From: Methyloceanibacter sp.
GTDB lineage: Bacteria; Pseudomonadota; Alphaproteobacteria; Rhizobiales; Methyloligellaceae
Length of the DNA: 5,007 nt
Reading direction: 5' to 3'
Assembly: GCA_016649675.1 (NCBI GenBank)
Contig: JAENXG010000186.1
Span: forward strand, 1 to 5,007
The first letter of the stretch is position 1. Every line of letters starts with the position of its first letter. The notes beneath the pieces are model-generated. The model made no database searches. It was not told where the DNA came from and saw only the letters and a program-made list of their open reading frames with translations. This document shows positions 1-4,752 of the stretch, piece by piece. A program made the translations under genes and the position numbers.

Positions 1-90
1 ATCTCGTCTTCGCGCGACATCGGACGCCCCTCGGTCGATCCCGAGCTCGTAGAACAGCTTGGCTTGATCCCGTCTCTGGCGACCCATCAT
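1..90 (-). CDS. Transposase N-terminus, partial (IS5/IS1182-like)
   Basis: On the minus strand a frame opens with ATG ATG at 90-85 and stays open to the window edge. It begins MMGRQRRDQAKLFYEL, which matches the N-terminal signature I recall for IS5/IS1182-type DDE transposases (MMGRQ-x-x-DQ-x-x-LFYE). A purine-rich Shine-Dalgarno stretch (GGGGGAGGG, minus strand of 98-106) lies 7 nt upstream, so this is a real translation start. After residue 16 the sequence (GIDRGASDVARRRD) no longer follows the expected DxxxPxxHLLR pattern. Either a frameshift or a divergent copy begins here. Only 30 codons are visible, so I cannot tell whether the gene is intact. No terminal inverted repeat was identified. 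Confidence 0.5.
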   Translation of the reverse strand, partial: MMGRQRRDQAKLFYELGIDRGASDVARRRD

Positions 91-172
91 CACCGATCCC
101 TCCCCCGCCGATAGAGATCAGACGACGGAATCACCGTTCGGCGCCACTCTCAACGCCTTTATCGACAGCATC

Positions 173-188
173 GACCCAAAGCAGACAT
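173..188. repeat. GACCCAAA/GACAT repeat, copy A (half element)
   Basis: GACCCAAA at 173-180 is followed directly by GCAGACAT at 181-188. The same arrangement occurs at 1725-1740 (GACCCAAA then CCGGACAT), and a related form lies at 949-975. From memory, degenerate intergenic sequences of this kind, built on a TCCGCTTxTGACCC core, are common in Bradyrhizobium and related genomes. This copy shows only one arm of the palindrome seen at 1668-1740. It lies in the gene-poor stretch 91-384, which otherwise holds only a possible protein remnant at 239-298 and the hairpin at 319-354. Confidence 0.5.
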
Positions 189-238
189 GCCGCGGGAAAT
201 TGGAGCCGACTTAAGCGCCAGTCCGTTGGTTCGATAGC

Positions 239-298
239 GTGCGTACTCTTGTAGAGTTTGCCACCCTTCATAATGACCACGACCCGGGAACGTTCGCA
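239..298 (-). pseudogene. Possible amidohydrolase C-terminal remnant
   Basis: Read on the minus strand, this short segment encodes CERSRVVVIMKGGKLYKSTH. The run RVVVIMKGGKLYK resembles the last beta strands of imidazolonepropionase-like amidohydrolases, whose C-termini typically end in a form such as V-V-M-K-x-G-x-x-Y-K. No catalytic part, start codon or metal-binding motif is present, and the surrounding frame does not look like the rest of such an enzyme. The match is only about 13 residues and could be chance. It is reported as a candidate gene scrap in an otherwise gene-poor stretch. Confidence 0.25.
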
Positions 299-318
299 CG
301 ATCCGTCATCGGCATTCA

Positions 319-354
319 GCCCTCGCGCCTGTTTCGGGCTTGTCGTGCGAGGGC
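319..354 (-). terminator. Hairpin downstream of tspO
   Basis: GCCCTCGC at 319-326 pairs perfectly with GCGAGGGC at 347-354. A G-U and a C-G pair (327-346, 328-345) extend the stem to 10 pairs around a 16-nt loop. It begins about 30 nt beyond the tspO stop codon on the minus strand, where a transcript end is expected. No run of T follows on either strand, so it is not a textbook intrinsic terminator. It could instead be a 3'-end stabilising hairpin or part of a repeat. Confidence 0.45.
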
Positions 355-384
355 ACCTTCCAGAGCCTAAGACCCGCACGCCGG

Positions 385-870
385 CTAGCTTCGCGAAACT
401 GGCCCGCGATTAAGGCGCCAAACGGCGAAGTTGAGCGCCGCAGCAAAGGTGACCCAAGCGAGATAGGGCAGCAGCAGCCAAGCGGCAGCTGCATTGATGG
501 GATGGAAAGCCGCTATGGTCGCGACGATCGACAACCACAGCATAATTATCTCAATGAACGCCAGGTCCGGACGGCGCAGGCCGAAGAAGATCGGCGACCA
601 GGCGGCATTCAGCACCAATTGCACGAGATAGATCGCGAGCGGCAGCACGGCGCCGGCAAAGCCAACCTTCCGCCATACCAGCCAACCGGAAACGGCAATC
701 GTCAGGTAGAGAACGGCCCAGGCCGGGGGGAACAACCAGTTCGGCGGCCGCCAAGACGGCTTGGCTAGCCGCTCATACCAATCGCCGGGACGGAACGCCG
801 CGCCCATCCTTGCCGCGAGCGAGCAGGCGCCGACGAAGCCAACGAGTACAAGTATAGAGGGGATGTCCAT
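385..870 (-). CDS. tspO: TspO/MBR family tryptophan-rich sensory protein
   Basis: A complete 161-residue integral membrane protein of the TspO/MBR family, at the family's usual length. Five hydrophobic segments are visible at about 3-21, 45-66, 71-93, 102-121 and 127-151. Family landmarks are present: W31-Y-E-R-L-x-K-P-S-W40-x-P-P-N-W45 in the first loop, N88-A-A-W91-S-P-I-F-F-G in helix 3, and P135-Y-x-A-W139 through N147 in helix 5. There are 11 tryptophans. Bacterial TspO proteins bind porphyrins and related tetrapyrroles and influence stress or photosynthesis gene expression (known in Rhodobacter and Sinorhizobium); the ligand here is inferred. The ATG at 868-870 is preceded by AAGGTG about 5 nt upstream. 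The gene has its own 146-bp upstream gap containing hairpins and a repeat, so it is probably transcribed alone. A hairpin follows its stop codon. Confidence 0.95.
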   Translation of the reverse strand: MDIPSILVLVGFVGACSLAARMGAAFRPGDWYERLAKPSWRPPNWLFPPAWAVLYLTIAVSGWLVWRKVGFAGAVLPLAIYLVQLVLNAAWSPIFFGLRRPDLAFIEIIMLWLSIVATIAAFHPINAAAAWLLLPYLAWVTFAAALNFAVWRLNRGPVSRS

Positions 871-908
871 CCTGGCACCTTATCGTCGGAGGTCTTTTCA
901 GCAGATCA

Positions 909-939
909 CCACCGTGGGTGGCTGAGGCCGTGGTCGGCC
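909..939 (-). terminator. Two adjacent small hairpins
   Basis: CCACC (909-913) pairs with GGTGG (917-921) across a 3-nt loop. GGCCG (926-930) pairs with CGGCC (935-939) across a TGGT loop. They lie between the end of the upstream minus-strand gene (stop at 1017-1019) and the tspO start, so they could attenuate read-through or fold in the tspO leader. No T-run follows. Each stem is only 5 bp in GC-rich DNA, so chance is a real alternative. Confidence 0.25.
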
Positions 940-948
940 GGTCGCTAA

Positions 949-976
949 ATGTCGGCAACTGACCCAAAGTCGACGT
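949..976. repeat. GACCCAAA repeat, copy B
   Basis: ATGTCGGCAACT at 949-960 runs into GACCCAAA at 961-968 and then GTCGACGT. It has the same order of parts as the other copies: an ATGTC start, a GACCCAAA core and a decayed xxGGAC tail. It sits in the gap between tspO and the next gene. The middle has diverged, so this looks like an old copy of the repeat family at 173-188 and 1668-1740. Confidence 0.45.
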
Positions 977-1016
977 TGAAGTTCCTGTTGCGGATGGCTT
1001 AGCACCCGGCAGTCCT

Positions 1017-1535
1017 TCAGATCTTTCGGCTGTCATAAGCCCAGTGCAGGAGGGCCTGCCTCTGCCGCCTGCGGCAGGTCTGATCACCGTGTTCGCAGTG
1101 GCGTTTGATCTGGGCCACGTGGCGGCGCATAGCGTTCCAGCGCCTGATCTGCCGCGCATCCTCTTCTGGCATTCGCCGGCCCATATAATAGCGGCAATAC
1201 CATTGGAACCATCCGCGCGGATCGTCGGGATGAATCCAACCCTTCTCCCGCCACACTGACAGCGGCTGACTGGCATCCACGCCAAAATAATTGAGGGAAC
1301 AGTCGCGGGAGTTCGGTGACAACTTGGCCCGTGTGAACCACTGGGCGGGGAATTCCTTCCGCGTATCCGTCATGTATTTTCCGCAAAACACCCCAAGCTC
1401 CAGCATTTCCTTGGGCGTTAGTTCAGGGCGAAACTCCGGATGAAAATTGCGGCCCAGGGAAGCGATCCGTTCATACTGGTAGCCTCTCTGCATGCGATCG
1501 TAGACGATAACGGCCTGCCTTCGTCTTCCTGTCAT
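1017..1535 (-). CDS. Conserved protein of unknown function (WFQWYCRYYxGRR core)
   Basis: A 172-residue soluble protein with no signal peptide or membrane segment. Its composition is clearly that of a real protein, rich in W, Y, R and H: F31-H-P-E-F-R-P-E-L-T-P-K-E-M-L-E-L-G-V-F, then L81-N-Y-F-G-V-D-A-S-Q-P, W95-R-E-K-G-W-I, D104-D-P-R-G-W-F-Q-W-Y-C-R-Y-Y-M-G-R-R (104-121), and a basic tail with C147, C154 and H164-W-A-Y-D-S-R. I recall homologues with the DPRGWFQWYCR-Y/F-Y core in many bacteria and in eukaryotes, but no established function or domain name that I can give confidently. The start is the ATG at 1533-1535. Its Shine-Dalgarno is weak, and M15 (ATGCAG) is an alternative. The 260-bp gap to the upstream regulator gene holds a palindromic repeat, so the two are probably not one operon. 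Confidence 0.85.
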   Translation of the reverse strand: MTGRRRQAVIVYDRMQRGYQYERIASLGRNFHPEFRPELTPKEMLELGVFCGKYMTDTRKEFPAQWFTRAKLSPNSRDCSLNYFGVDASQPLSVWREKGWIHPDDPRGWFQWYCRYYMGRRMPEEDARQIRRWNAMRRHVAQIKRHCEHGDQTCRRRQRQALLHWAYDSRKI

Positions 1536-1667
1536 CCGGCAATCTCACTCACTCAAATTCTCACGTGACCTGTCGAGCCGATCCCGTTGATGTACAAGTT
1601 CCGCGCGGTCTCGCAACGTTGAAACGCGCCATCTGGCACTGAGCGGACATGCCGACTGAGCCGAGTG

Positions 1668-1740
1668 ATGTCTGCTGCTGGGGAAGAACGGACGCATCGC
1701 AGATGCGCCTCTACTTCCGCTTCTGACCCAAACCGGACAT
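1668..1740. repeat. Imperfect palindromic intergenic element
   Basis: Two 25-nt arms, 1668-1692 and 1716-1740, are inverted copies of each other at about 15 of 25 positions. Conserved parts are ATGTC/GACAT at the outside and CGGA/TCCG at the inside. Between them is a perfect small hairpin: CGCATC (1693-1698), loop GCA, GATGCG (1702-1707). The right arm contains the GACCCAAA core shared with copies at 173-188 and 949-976. A further GAGCGGACAT stands at 1641-1650. The element fills the gap between the PAS-LuxR gene and the gene downstream of it and may form a structured RNA on the minus-strand transcript. The 1545-1799 reading frame across it has no protein-like features. Confidence 0.5.
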
Positions 1741-1795
1741 AGCTGGCGGTCCATCTGGAGGCGTGTATGCGGCGGCTGTGATCCGTACTCCATCA

Positions 1796-2653
1796 TCAAT
1801 CGTTCGAAGTTATTTCGCGCGCCGCTGTCGCAATGTTTGTCTTCTTCCCGGACCTAGCGTCACGACCCGCCAGATCGGTCGAGCTCTCTTTGTATAGCTT
1901 TGAGGCGAGGAGAGCTGCTTGAGTGCGGCTCTTCAGCTTCAATTGCTGTAAAATTGCCGACACGTGCAGCTTAATGGTGTTGGGTGAGCGAAAGAGTGTC
2001 TCGGCAATCTCCTTGTTCGTTTTGCCTTCACCCAAGAGACGTAGGACCTGTAGCTGGCGCTCGCTCAGCCGAGTACCAACAAGGATTTGATCGGCGTCAC
2101 GATGCGCTAAGGTCTTCTCGCGCGCCGAGCCCTGACGAGTGCCCGTGAACATCGTTTTCAGTTGTGACGAGAGCGTTTCCGACACGGAGCGCTCGATGAC
2201 GTCGCTGATCGAGTCCACATCGGTCGTTGGACACACTTGGCCTCTGCTCGTCGTTTCGACTCGCATCGGACTCGCACCGATCTGAGGCGTAAGCATGCCT
2301 GTGAGGTTTACGTGCATCAGGGCGACGCCCGCTGGCTTATGCAGCGAGAGCGGTACCCCAATGAGGGAAAACCATCTTTCTTCACCTGGTGAGTGGCACG
2401 GATAAACATGCGTCAAAAGATCAAGCTTTCCCGCGAGCAATGCTCCCAGTTCGGCTTTGAACTTAGGTTCTCCGGCCGTGCAATATTGTAGGTAGTTCGA
2501 ACCGATTCCACTGTCGGGAATGCTCAATCCGTTCCGTCCGCCAAACTCTTTCCACGTGTCGTTTACCGCCACGATCGTTCCCGAGGCATCGAGAATTGTC
2601 GCGCTCACGGGAAGAGCTTTTAAGACCTCAAATGCGTCCACTACTCTTTTCAT
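1796..2653 (-). CDS. PAS domain, LuxR-type HTH transcriptional regulator
   Basis: A 285-residue cytoplasmic regulator. An N-terminal PAS-like sensor (about residues 10-118: A-T-I-L-D-A-S-G-T-I-V-A-V-N-D-T-W, then Y-P-C-H-S-P-G-E-E-R-W-F and a closing V-A-L-M-H-V-N-L-T) should bind a small ligand or mediate dimerisation. A linker helix (S-I-S-D-V-I-E-R-S-V-S-E-T-L) leads to a GerE/LuxR DNA-binding domain at about 196-253, with L-S-x-R-Q-x-x-V-L-x-L-L-G-E-G-K-T-N-K-E-I-A and S-P-N-T-I-K-L-H-V-S-A-I-L. There is no receiver domain, so it is not a classical response regulator. I chose the ATG at 2653-2651 because it leads straight into PAS and has AAAAGAG 7 nt upstream. Extending to the TTG at 2704 adds 17 residues that look non-coding. 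It is divergent from the histidine kinase and may sense independently or be controlled by it. Confidence 0.9.
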   Translation of the reverse strand: MKRVVDAFEVLKALPVSATILDASGTIVAVNDTWKEFGGRNGLSIPDSGIGSNYLQYCTAGEPKFKAELGALLAGKLDLLTHVYPCHSPGEERWFSLIGVPLSLHKPAGVALMHVNLTGMLTPQIGASPMRVETTSRGQVCPTTDVDSISDVIERSVSETLSSQLKTMFTGTRQGSAREKTLAHRDADQILVGTRLSERQLQVLRLLGEGKTNKEIAETLFRSPNTIKLHVSAILQQLKLKSRTQAALLASKLYKESSTDLAGRDARSGKKTNIATAAREITSND

Positions 2654-2672
2654 AAGACTACTCTTTTCATAA
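2640..2672. repeat. 17-bp tandem duplication over the regulator start codon
   Basis: ACTACTCTTTTCATAA at 2640-2655 is repeated exactly at 2657-2672, a tandem duplication with a 17-bp period. On the minus strand each copy contains ATGAAAAGAGTAGT, the first codons of the PAS-LuxR gene. Because 17 is not a multiple of three, the outer ATG is out of frame with the gene. The outer copy also places AAAAGAG 7 nt before the true ATG, where it can act as a Shine-Dalgarno sequence. The sequence before the outer ATG has no obvious ribosome binding site. Confidence 0.9.
2650..2670 (-). CDS. Possible leader minicistron MKRVVL
   Basis: The outer ATG of the tandem duplication (2670-2668) starts a six-codon frame, MKRVVL, ending at TGA (2652-2650). 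That stop overlaps the regulator's ATG (2653-2651) as ATGA, the classic arrangement for translational coupling by termination and reinitiation. There is no clear Shine-Dalgarno before the minicistron, so its translation may be weak. It may simply be a by-product of the duplication. Confidence 0.3.
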   Translation of the reverse strand: MKRVVL

Positions 2673-3078
2673 CAAGGGCAGAACAGGGTGGCGCACTTTC
2701 TCAATAACGACTAGCACGCGTCTTCTGTCGAAATCATGTCACCGCGTTGGTCGCATTTGGGTTCCGCGTCAGCGGCACAAGAACAGTCGTTTCGGGCTAT
2801 TGCTCGCATCACAGCCAGCATGCAGATAAGCGACATTGATGCGGATCAAAGCGATACCGCCATCATGCCGTGCCGTTTCAGGCTTTCCCCCGAAGGCTTT
2901 GGCGCGGACAACGAGCCTCCGGAGCCGCCCCCCAGCTCCGGGGGCTCGACAATTGCAGGGCATCAAGCCTCGCAGCGGCATGTCGAAACCTGATGGCTCT
3001 TTTGGAGAAACGGAAGCCGATAGCACCCGGACTTACAGGCATTGGGGGTTCATCCCTGGAACCACATGGAACAGTCAA
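2671..3078. other. Divergent intergenic region between regulator and kinase
   Basis: About 400 bp separate the two divergent starts and must contain both promoters. I could not place convincing -35/-10 pairs. A scan for an EcfG-type GGAAC-N16/17-CGTT promoter gave GGAAC near 3058 and 3068 without a matching CGTT. The stretch contains a GC-rich hairpin (2922-2947). The kinase frame is open back to a TTG at 2836, with in-frame ATGs at 2839 and 2980, so some of this region could be coding. The predicted peptide before 3079 (for example R-P-P-A-P-G-A-R-Q-L) does not look conserved. Confidence 0.5.
2922..2947. promoter_or_regulatory. GC-rich hairpin in the kinase upstream region
   Basis: GAGCC (2922-2926) and CCC (2928-2930) pair with GGG (2940-2942) and GGCTC (2943-2947), with a single bulged G at 2927. 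An alternative register pairs GCCCCC (2927-2932) with GGGGGC (2940-2945) around a 7-nt loop. It lies about 130 bp before the chosen kinase start and has no T-run. If transcription starts upstream of it, it would form in the kinase leader RNA. Confidence 0.35.
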
Positions 3079-3960
3079 ATGCACACCTCGAAGTATGTTA
3101 GTGACGCATTGAAGACCGCTTCAGTGAAGCTCGGTGACTCAAAGGGCCTTCCGAAGACTCCAGTGACCAGCGATGGTGGCGATCTTGCTTTGCGCGAGGC
3201 ACATCACCGCATGAGAAACGAGATGCAGGCCATCTTGAGCCTGATGCAAGGGAAGCGACGCAGCACCGGATGCGGCATAGAGAGAGCCTCCTGTTCCGCC
3301 TGCATTTCTCAGGTGGTGTCTGTCGCCCAACTACATGAATTACTAGAATCAGAGCGAGTGAACTATCCCCTCGACCTTGCCGGCTTTCTGAAAAACGTTT
3401 GCCAGTTCTTCAGCGCTGCCGTCGCTTTGGATCGCCGGATCTCAATTGACACGGAAATGGAAAGCGTGTGGGTGCCAAGCAACATCGCTCGCTCGATCGG
3501 CCTCATTGTCAACGAGGCACTGACCAACGCGGTCAAACATGCTTTTCCCAACGGGCGTAGCGGCTGCGTTCGCCTTTCGCTGAAGAAGGAGGCGCCCTGG
3601 CGTGCCTGTTTGGCGATTGCGGATAACGGAGTGGGGTCAAGCTTCCACGCATCCAATGGCTTGGGCCTCACCCTCATGCAAGGTTTGGCAGCCAGATTTG
3701 GTGGACGCATCTCCCAGCATCGTTCCGAAGAAGGATTCGGTCTTCGATGCGAGTTCCCGTTAGTCAACAAGCGTTACCCAAAGCCACGCAGTGAGAACCA
3801 CAGCCCGTGGCCCATCAGTTTTAGCGAACTTGCATCCTGGGTCAGTCTCGGTTTTACGGACCATCGGATTGCCACAGAACTCGGGGTAGAACCCGTGAAA
3901 GTGTCCGCGCTTAGGGCTTATTACGGATTGGGGGAAAGTGCACAGTTTGGTCCCGTCTAA
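3079..3960 (+). CDS. Soluble HisKA_2-type sensor histidine kinase with C-terminal HTH-like tail
   Basis: A 293-residue cytoplasmic histidine kinase in this reading. The H-box E40-A-H-H43-R-M-R-N-E-M-Q is that of HisKA_2/HWE-type kinases, with H43 the likely phosphoacceptor. The ATPase domain has the N-box N145-E-A-L-T-N150-A-V-K-H-A-F-P, the G1 box D182-N-G-V-G and the G2 box G194-L-G-L, with a very short lid. No membrane segment or sensory domain is visible, so input probably comes from a partner or the first 39 residues. C65, C72 and C75 cluster between the two dimerisation helices. Residues 248-284 (F-S-E-L-A-S-W-V-S-L-G-F-T-D-H-R-I-A-T-E-L-G-V to Y-Y-G-L) resemble a helix-turn-helix, unusual for a kinase. 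I chose the ATG at 3079 because TGGA lies 8 nt before it. ATG 2980, ATG 2839 or TTG 2836 would extend it to at most 374 residues. No response regulator is adjacent. Confidence 0.88.
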   Translation: MHTSKYVSDALKTASVKLGDSKGLPKTPVTSDGGDLALREAHHRMRNEMQAILSLMQGKRRSTGCGIERASCSACISQVVSVAQLHELLESERVNYPLDLAGFLKNVCQFFSAAVALDRRISIDTEMESVWVPSNIARSIGLIVNEALTNAVKHAFPNGRSGCVRLSLKKEAPWRACLAIADNGVGSSFHASNGLGLTLMQGLAARFGGRISQHRSEEGFGLRCEFPLVNKRYPKPRSENHSPWPISFSELASWVSLGFTDHRIATELGVEPVKVSALRAYYGLGESAQFGPV

Positions 3961-3961
3961 G

Positions 3962-4001
3962 CAGGAAAAGCCAGCAACTCACCCTTAGCGGACTTTTCCT
4001 G
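3962..4001 (+). terminator. Hairpin directly after the kinase stop
   Basis: CAGGAAAAG (3962-3970) pairs perfectly with CTTTTCCTG (3993-4001). Three further pairs inside (3972-3991, 3974-3989, 3975-3988) surround a 12-nt loop. It starts one base after the TAA at 3958-3960. The 3' arm contains TTTT but only TCTTC follows it, so it is a weak intrinsic terminator or a 3'-end protecting stem. Its position makes a transcript-end role likely. Confidence 0.6.
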
Positions 4002-4033
4002 TCTTCAAAAAGTCGGGGCGAGGTCGAGTTATT

Positions 4034-4037
4034 GGAG
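4034..4037 (+). promoter_or_regulatory. Shine-Dalgarno GGAG for the broken small gene
   Basis: TTGGAG ends at 4037, exactly 8 nt before the ATG at 4046. This is near-ideal spacing. It marks 4046 as the ancestral start even though the third codon there is TGA. Confidence 0.6.
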
Positions 4038-4045
4038 CATCCGAC

Positions 4046-4303
4046 ATGAGGTGACTGCTGTTTTGTTTGTGGTGGATCGGTGGAGTGTTTTACGCTGTCA
4101 GCACATTGCTCCTGGTGGACACGGTCTACTTCTCAGGCCGGCGCAAGAGTCAGGATGCCCCGATTTCGTCGTTGACGGCTAGCAACACCTCTTTCCCAGC
4201 CGCGCCAATATCCAAGCCCGAGAAATTGGTCCCCGAGCACCAAAGTGCTGGAGGCCAGAGTTCTTCGCAACAAGTATGCCTTTCGACGGCTCTGTCACTT
4301 TAA
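4046..4303 (+). pseudogene. Small N-terminally anchored membrane protein, nonsense at codon 3
   Basis: From the well-placed ATG at 4046 the codons read M, R, TGA stop (4052-4054), then L-L-F-C-L-W-W-I-G-G-V-F-Y-A-V-S-T-L-L-L-V-D-T-V-Y-F, followed by basic S-G-R-R-K and a Ser/Pro/Gln-rich tail to TAA at 4301-4303. Removing the one stop gives a classic signal-anchor helix followed by a polar segment, so a point mutation in the third codon (for example CGA to TGA) best explains it. Translation could restart at the TTG at 4067, giving 78 residues with most of the helix kept. The layout reminds me of small Bradyrhizobium proteins with an N-terminal anchor and a variable or SH3-like C-terminus, but no SH3 domain is present, so the 3' end may also be truncated. 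Function unknown. Confidence 0.5.
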
Positions 4304-4366
4304 CGACCATTGATCGCACGACTCCCACCAAGCCTTCCGATCAGGCGATGAGAGCCACAGTACGCC

Positions 4367-4696
4367 ATGCGTTCGTCGCATCGCTCGAAGCTGTCAACGA
4401 TCGGCTCGCCCAAGACCTTGCGTTGGCTCCGTCCGGTGCCCTCGCCGCAACGCATCCGCCATACACTTGTGGCTTGGGCCGAGGGTCGTTACCGAACGCC
4501 GGAGGAGTTCAAAGTTTTCAGCCAGAACATTGGACATGAAAGCCCGCTGACCACTTTTGTCAGCTATGGGCGTGTCTCTTTGGACCGCCAGGGGAGGCTG
4601 ATCAGATCCGCATCAGCTTGCTCTTCGGATCAAGCAGACGTGCTCGACCAAATCAGACGCTTAGTAGCAATGTGGGGCGCTCATACACGCCTGTAG
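4367..4696 (+). pseudogene. Tyrosine recombinase (phage integrase family) C-terminal remnant
   Basis: This frame encodes the C-terminal catalytic boxes of a tyrosine site-specific recombinase: R31-H-T-L-V-A-W-A-E-G-x-x-x-T-P-E-E-F-K, F51-S-Q-N-I-G-H57-E, L61-T-T-F-V-S-Y67-G. In relatives the middle box reads P-H-S-F-R-N-T-L; here the box II His is Gln (Q28-R-I-R31). H57 and the nucleophile Y67 remain. The first catalytic Arg, the core-binding domain and the N-terminal arm are absent: a normal enzyme has 300-400 residues, and here only about 80 match. Residues 1-24 do not look like the family. The neighbouring frame at about 4348-4392 (A-M-R-A-T-V-R-H-A-F-V-A-S) looks somewhat like the preceding helix, suggesting an upstream frameshift or rearrangement. 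It is a non-functional scrap of an integrated element. Confidence 0.75.
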
Positions 4697-4706
4697 TAGT
4701 CTGCTT

Positions 4707-4725
4707 AGGGGCCGTAAGCGGCCCT
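4707..4725 (+). terminator. Hairpin after the recombinase remnant
   Basis: AGGG (4707-4710) and CCG (4712-4714) pair with CGG (4719-4721) and CCCT (4722-4725), with one bulged G at 4711 and a TAAG loop. It begins 11 nt beyond the recombinase stop codon. No T-run follows, so termination activity is uncertain. Confidence 0.35.
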
Positions 4726-4752
4726 CGCAGCACCGCACCGCGGGGGGCTAGC

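Noticed and set aside
131..379. 82-residue minus-strand frame
   Set aside because: Apart from the short amidohydrolase-like run it has no protein-like pattern, and it crosses the hairpin and a repeat copy.
340..768. 142-residue plus-strand frame
   Set aside because: Antisense shadow of tspO; composition is dominated by Arg, Gln, Gly and Pro from reversed membrane codons.
773..1285. 170-residue minus-strand frame
   Set aside because: Runs out of frame across the end of the 1017-1535 gene and into tspO; low-complexity Arg/Gly/Thr composition.
1545..1799. 84-residue minus-strand frame
   Set aside because: Lies over the palindromic repeat and has no recognisable protein features.
2654..2704. 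TTG start giving the PAS-LuxR protein 17 extra residues
   Set aside because: The extra peptide is unlike the family's N-terminus, TTG has no good ribosome binding site, and the internal ATG has AAAAGAG at suitable spacing.
2736..2993. 85-residue plus-strand frame before the kinase
   Set aside because: Pro/Ser-rich, spans the GC-rich hairpin, overlaps the open kinase frame and shows no conserved motif.
2769..3026. 85-residue minus-strand frame with R-A-K-A-F-G-G-K-P
   Set aside because: The segment looked vaguely familiar, but I could not tie it to any family, and it has no convincing start.
3050..3110. EcfG-type general stress promoter (GGAAC...CGTT) before the kinase
   Set aside because: Two GGAAC boxes are present but no CGTT at the required spacing.
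4051..4186. GTG-started alternative frame over the small membrane protein
   Set aside because: Open for about 40 codons but lacks hydrophobic or domain structure; the other frame gives a clear membrane anchor and fits the ribosome binding site.
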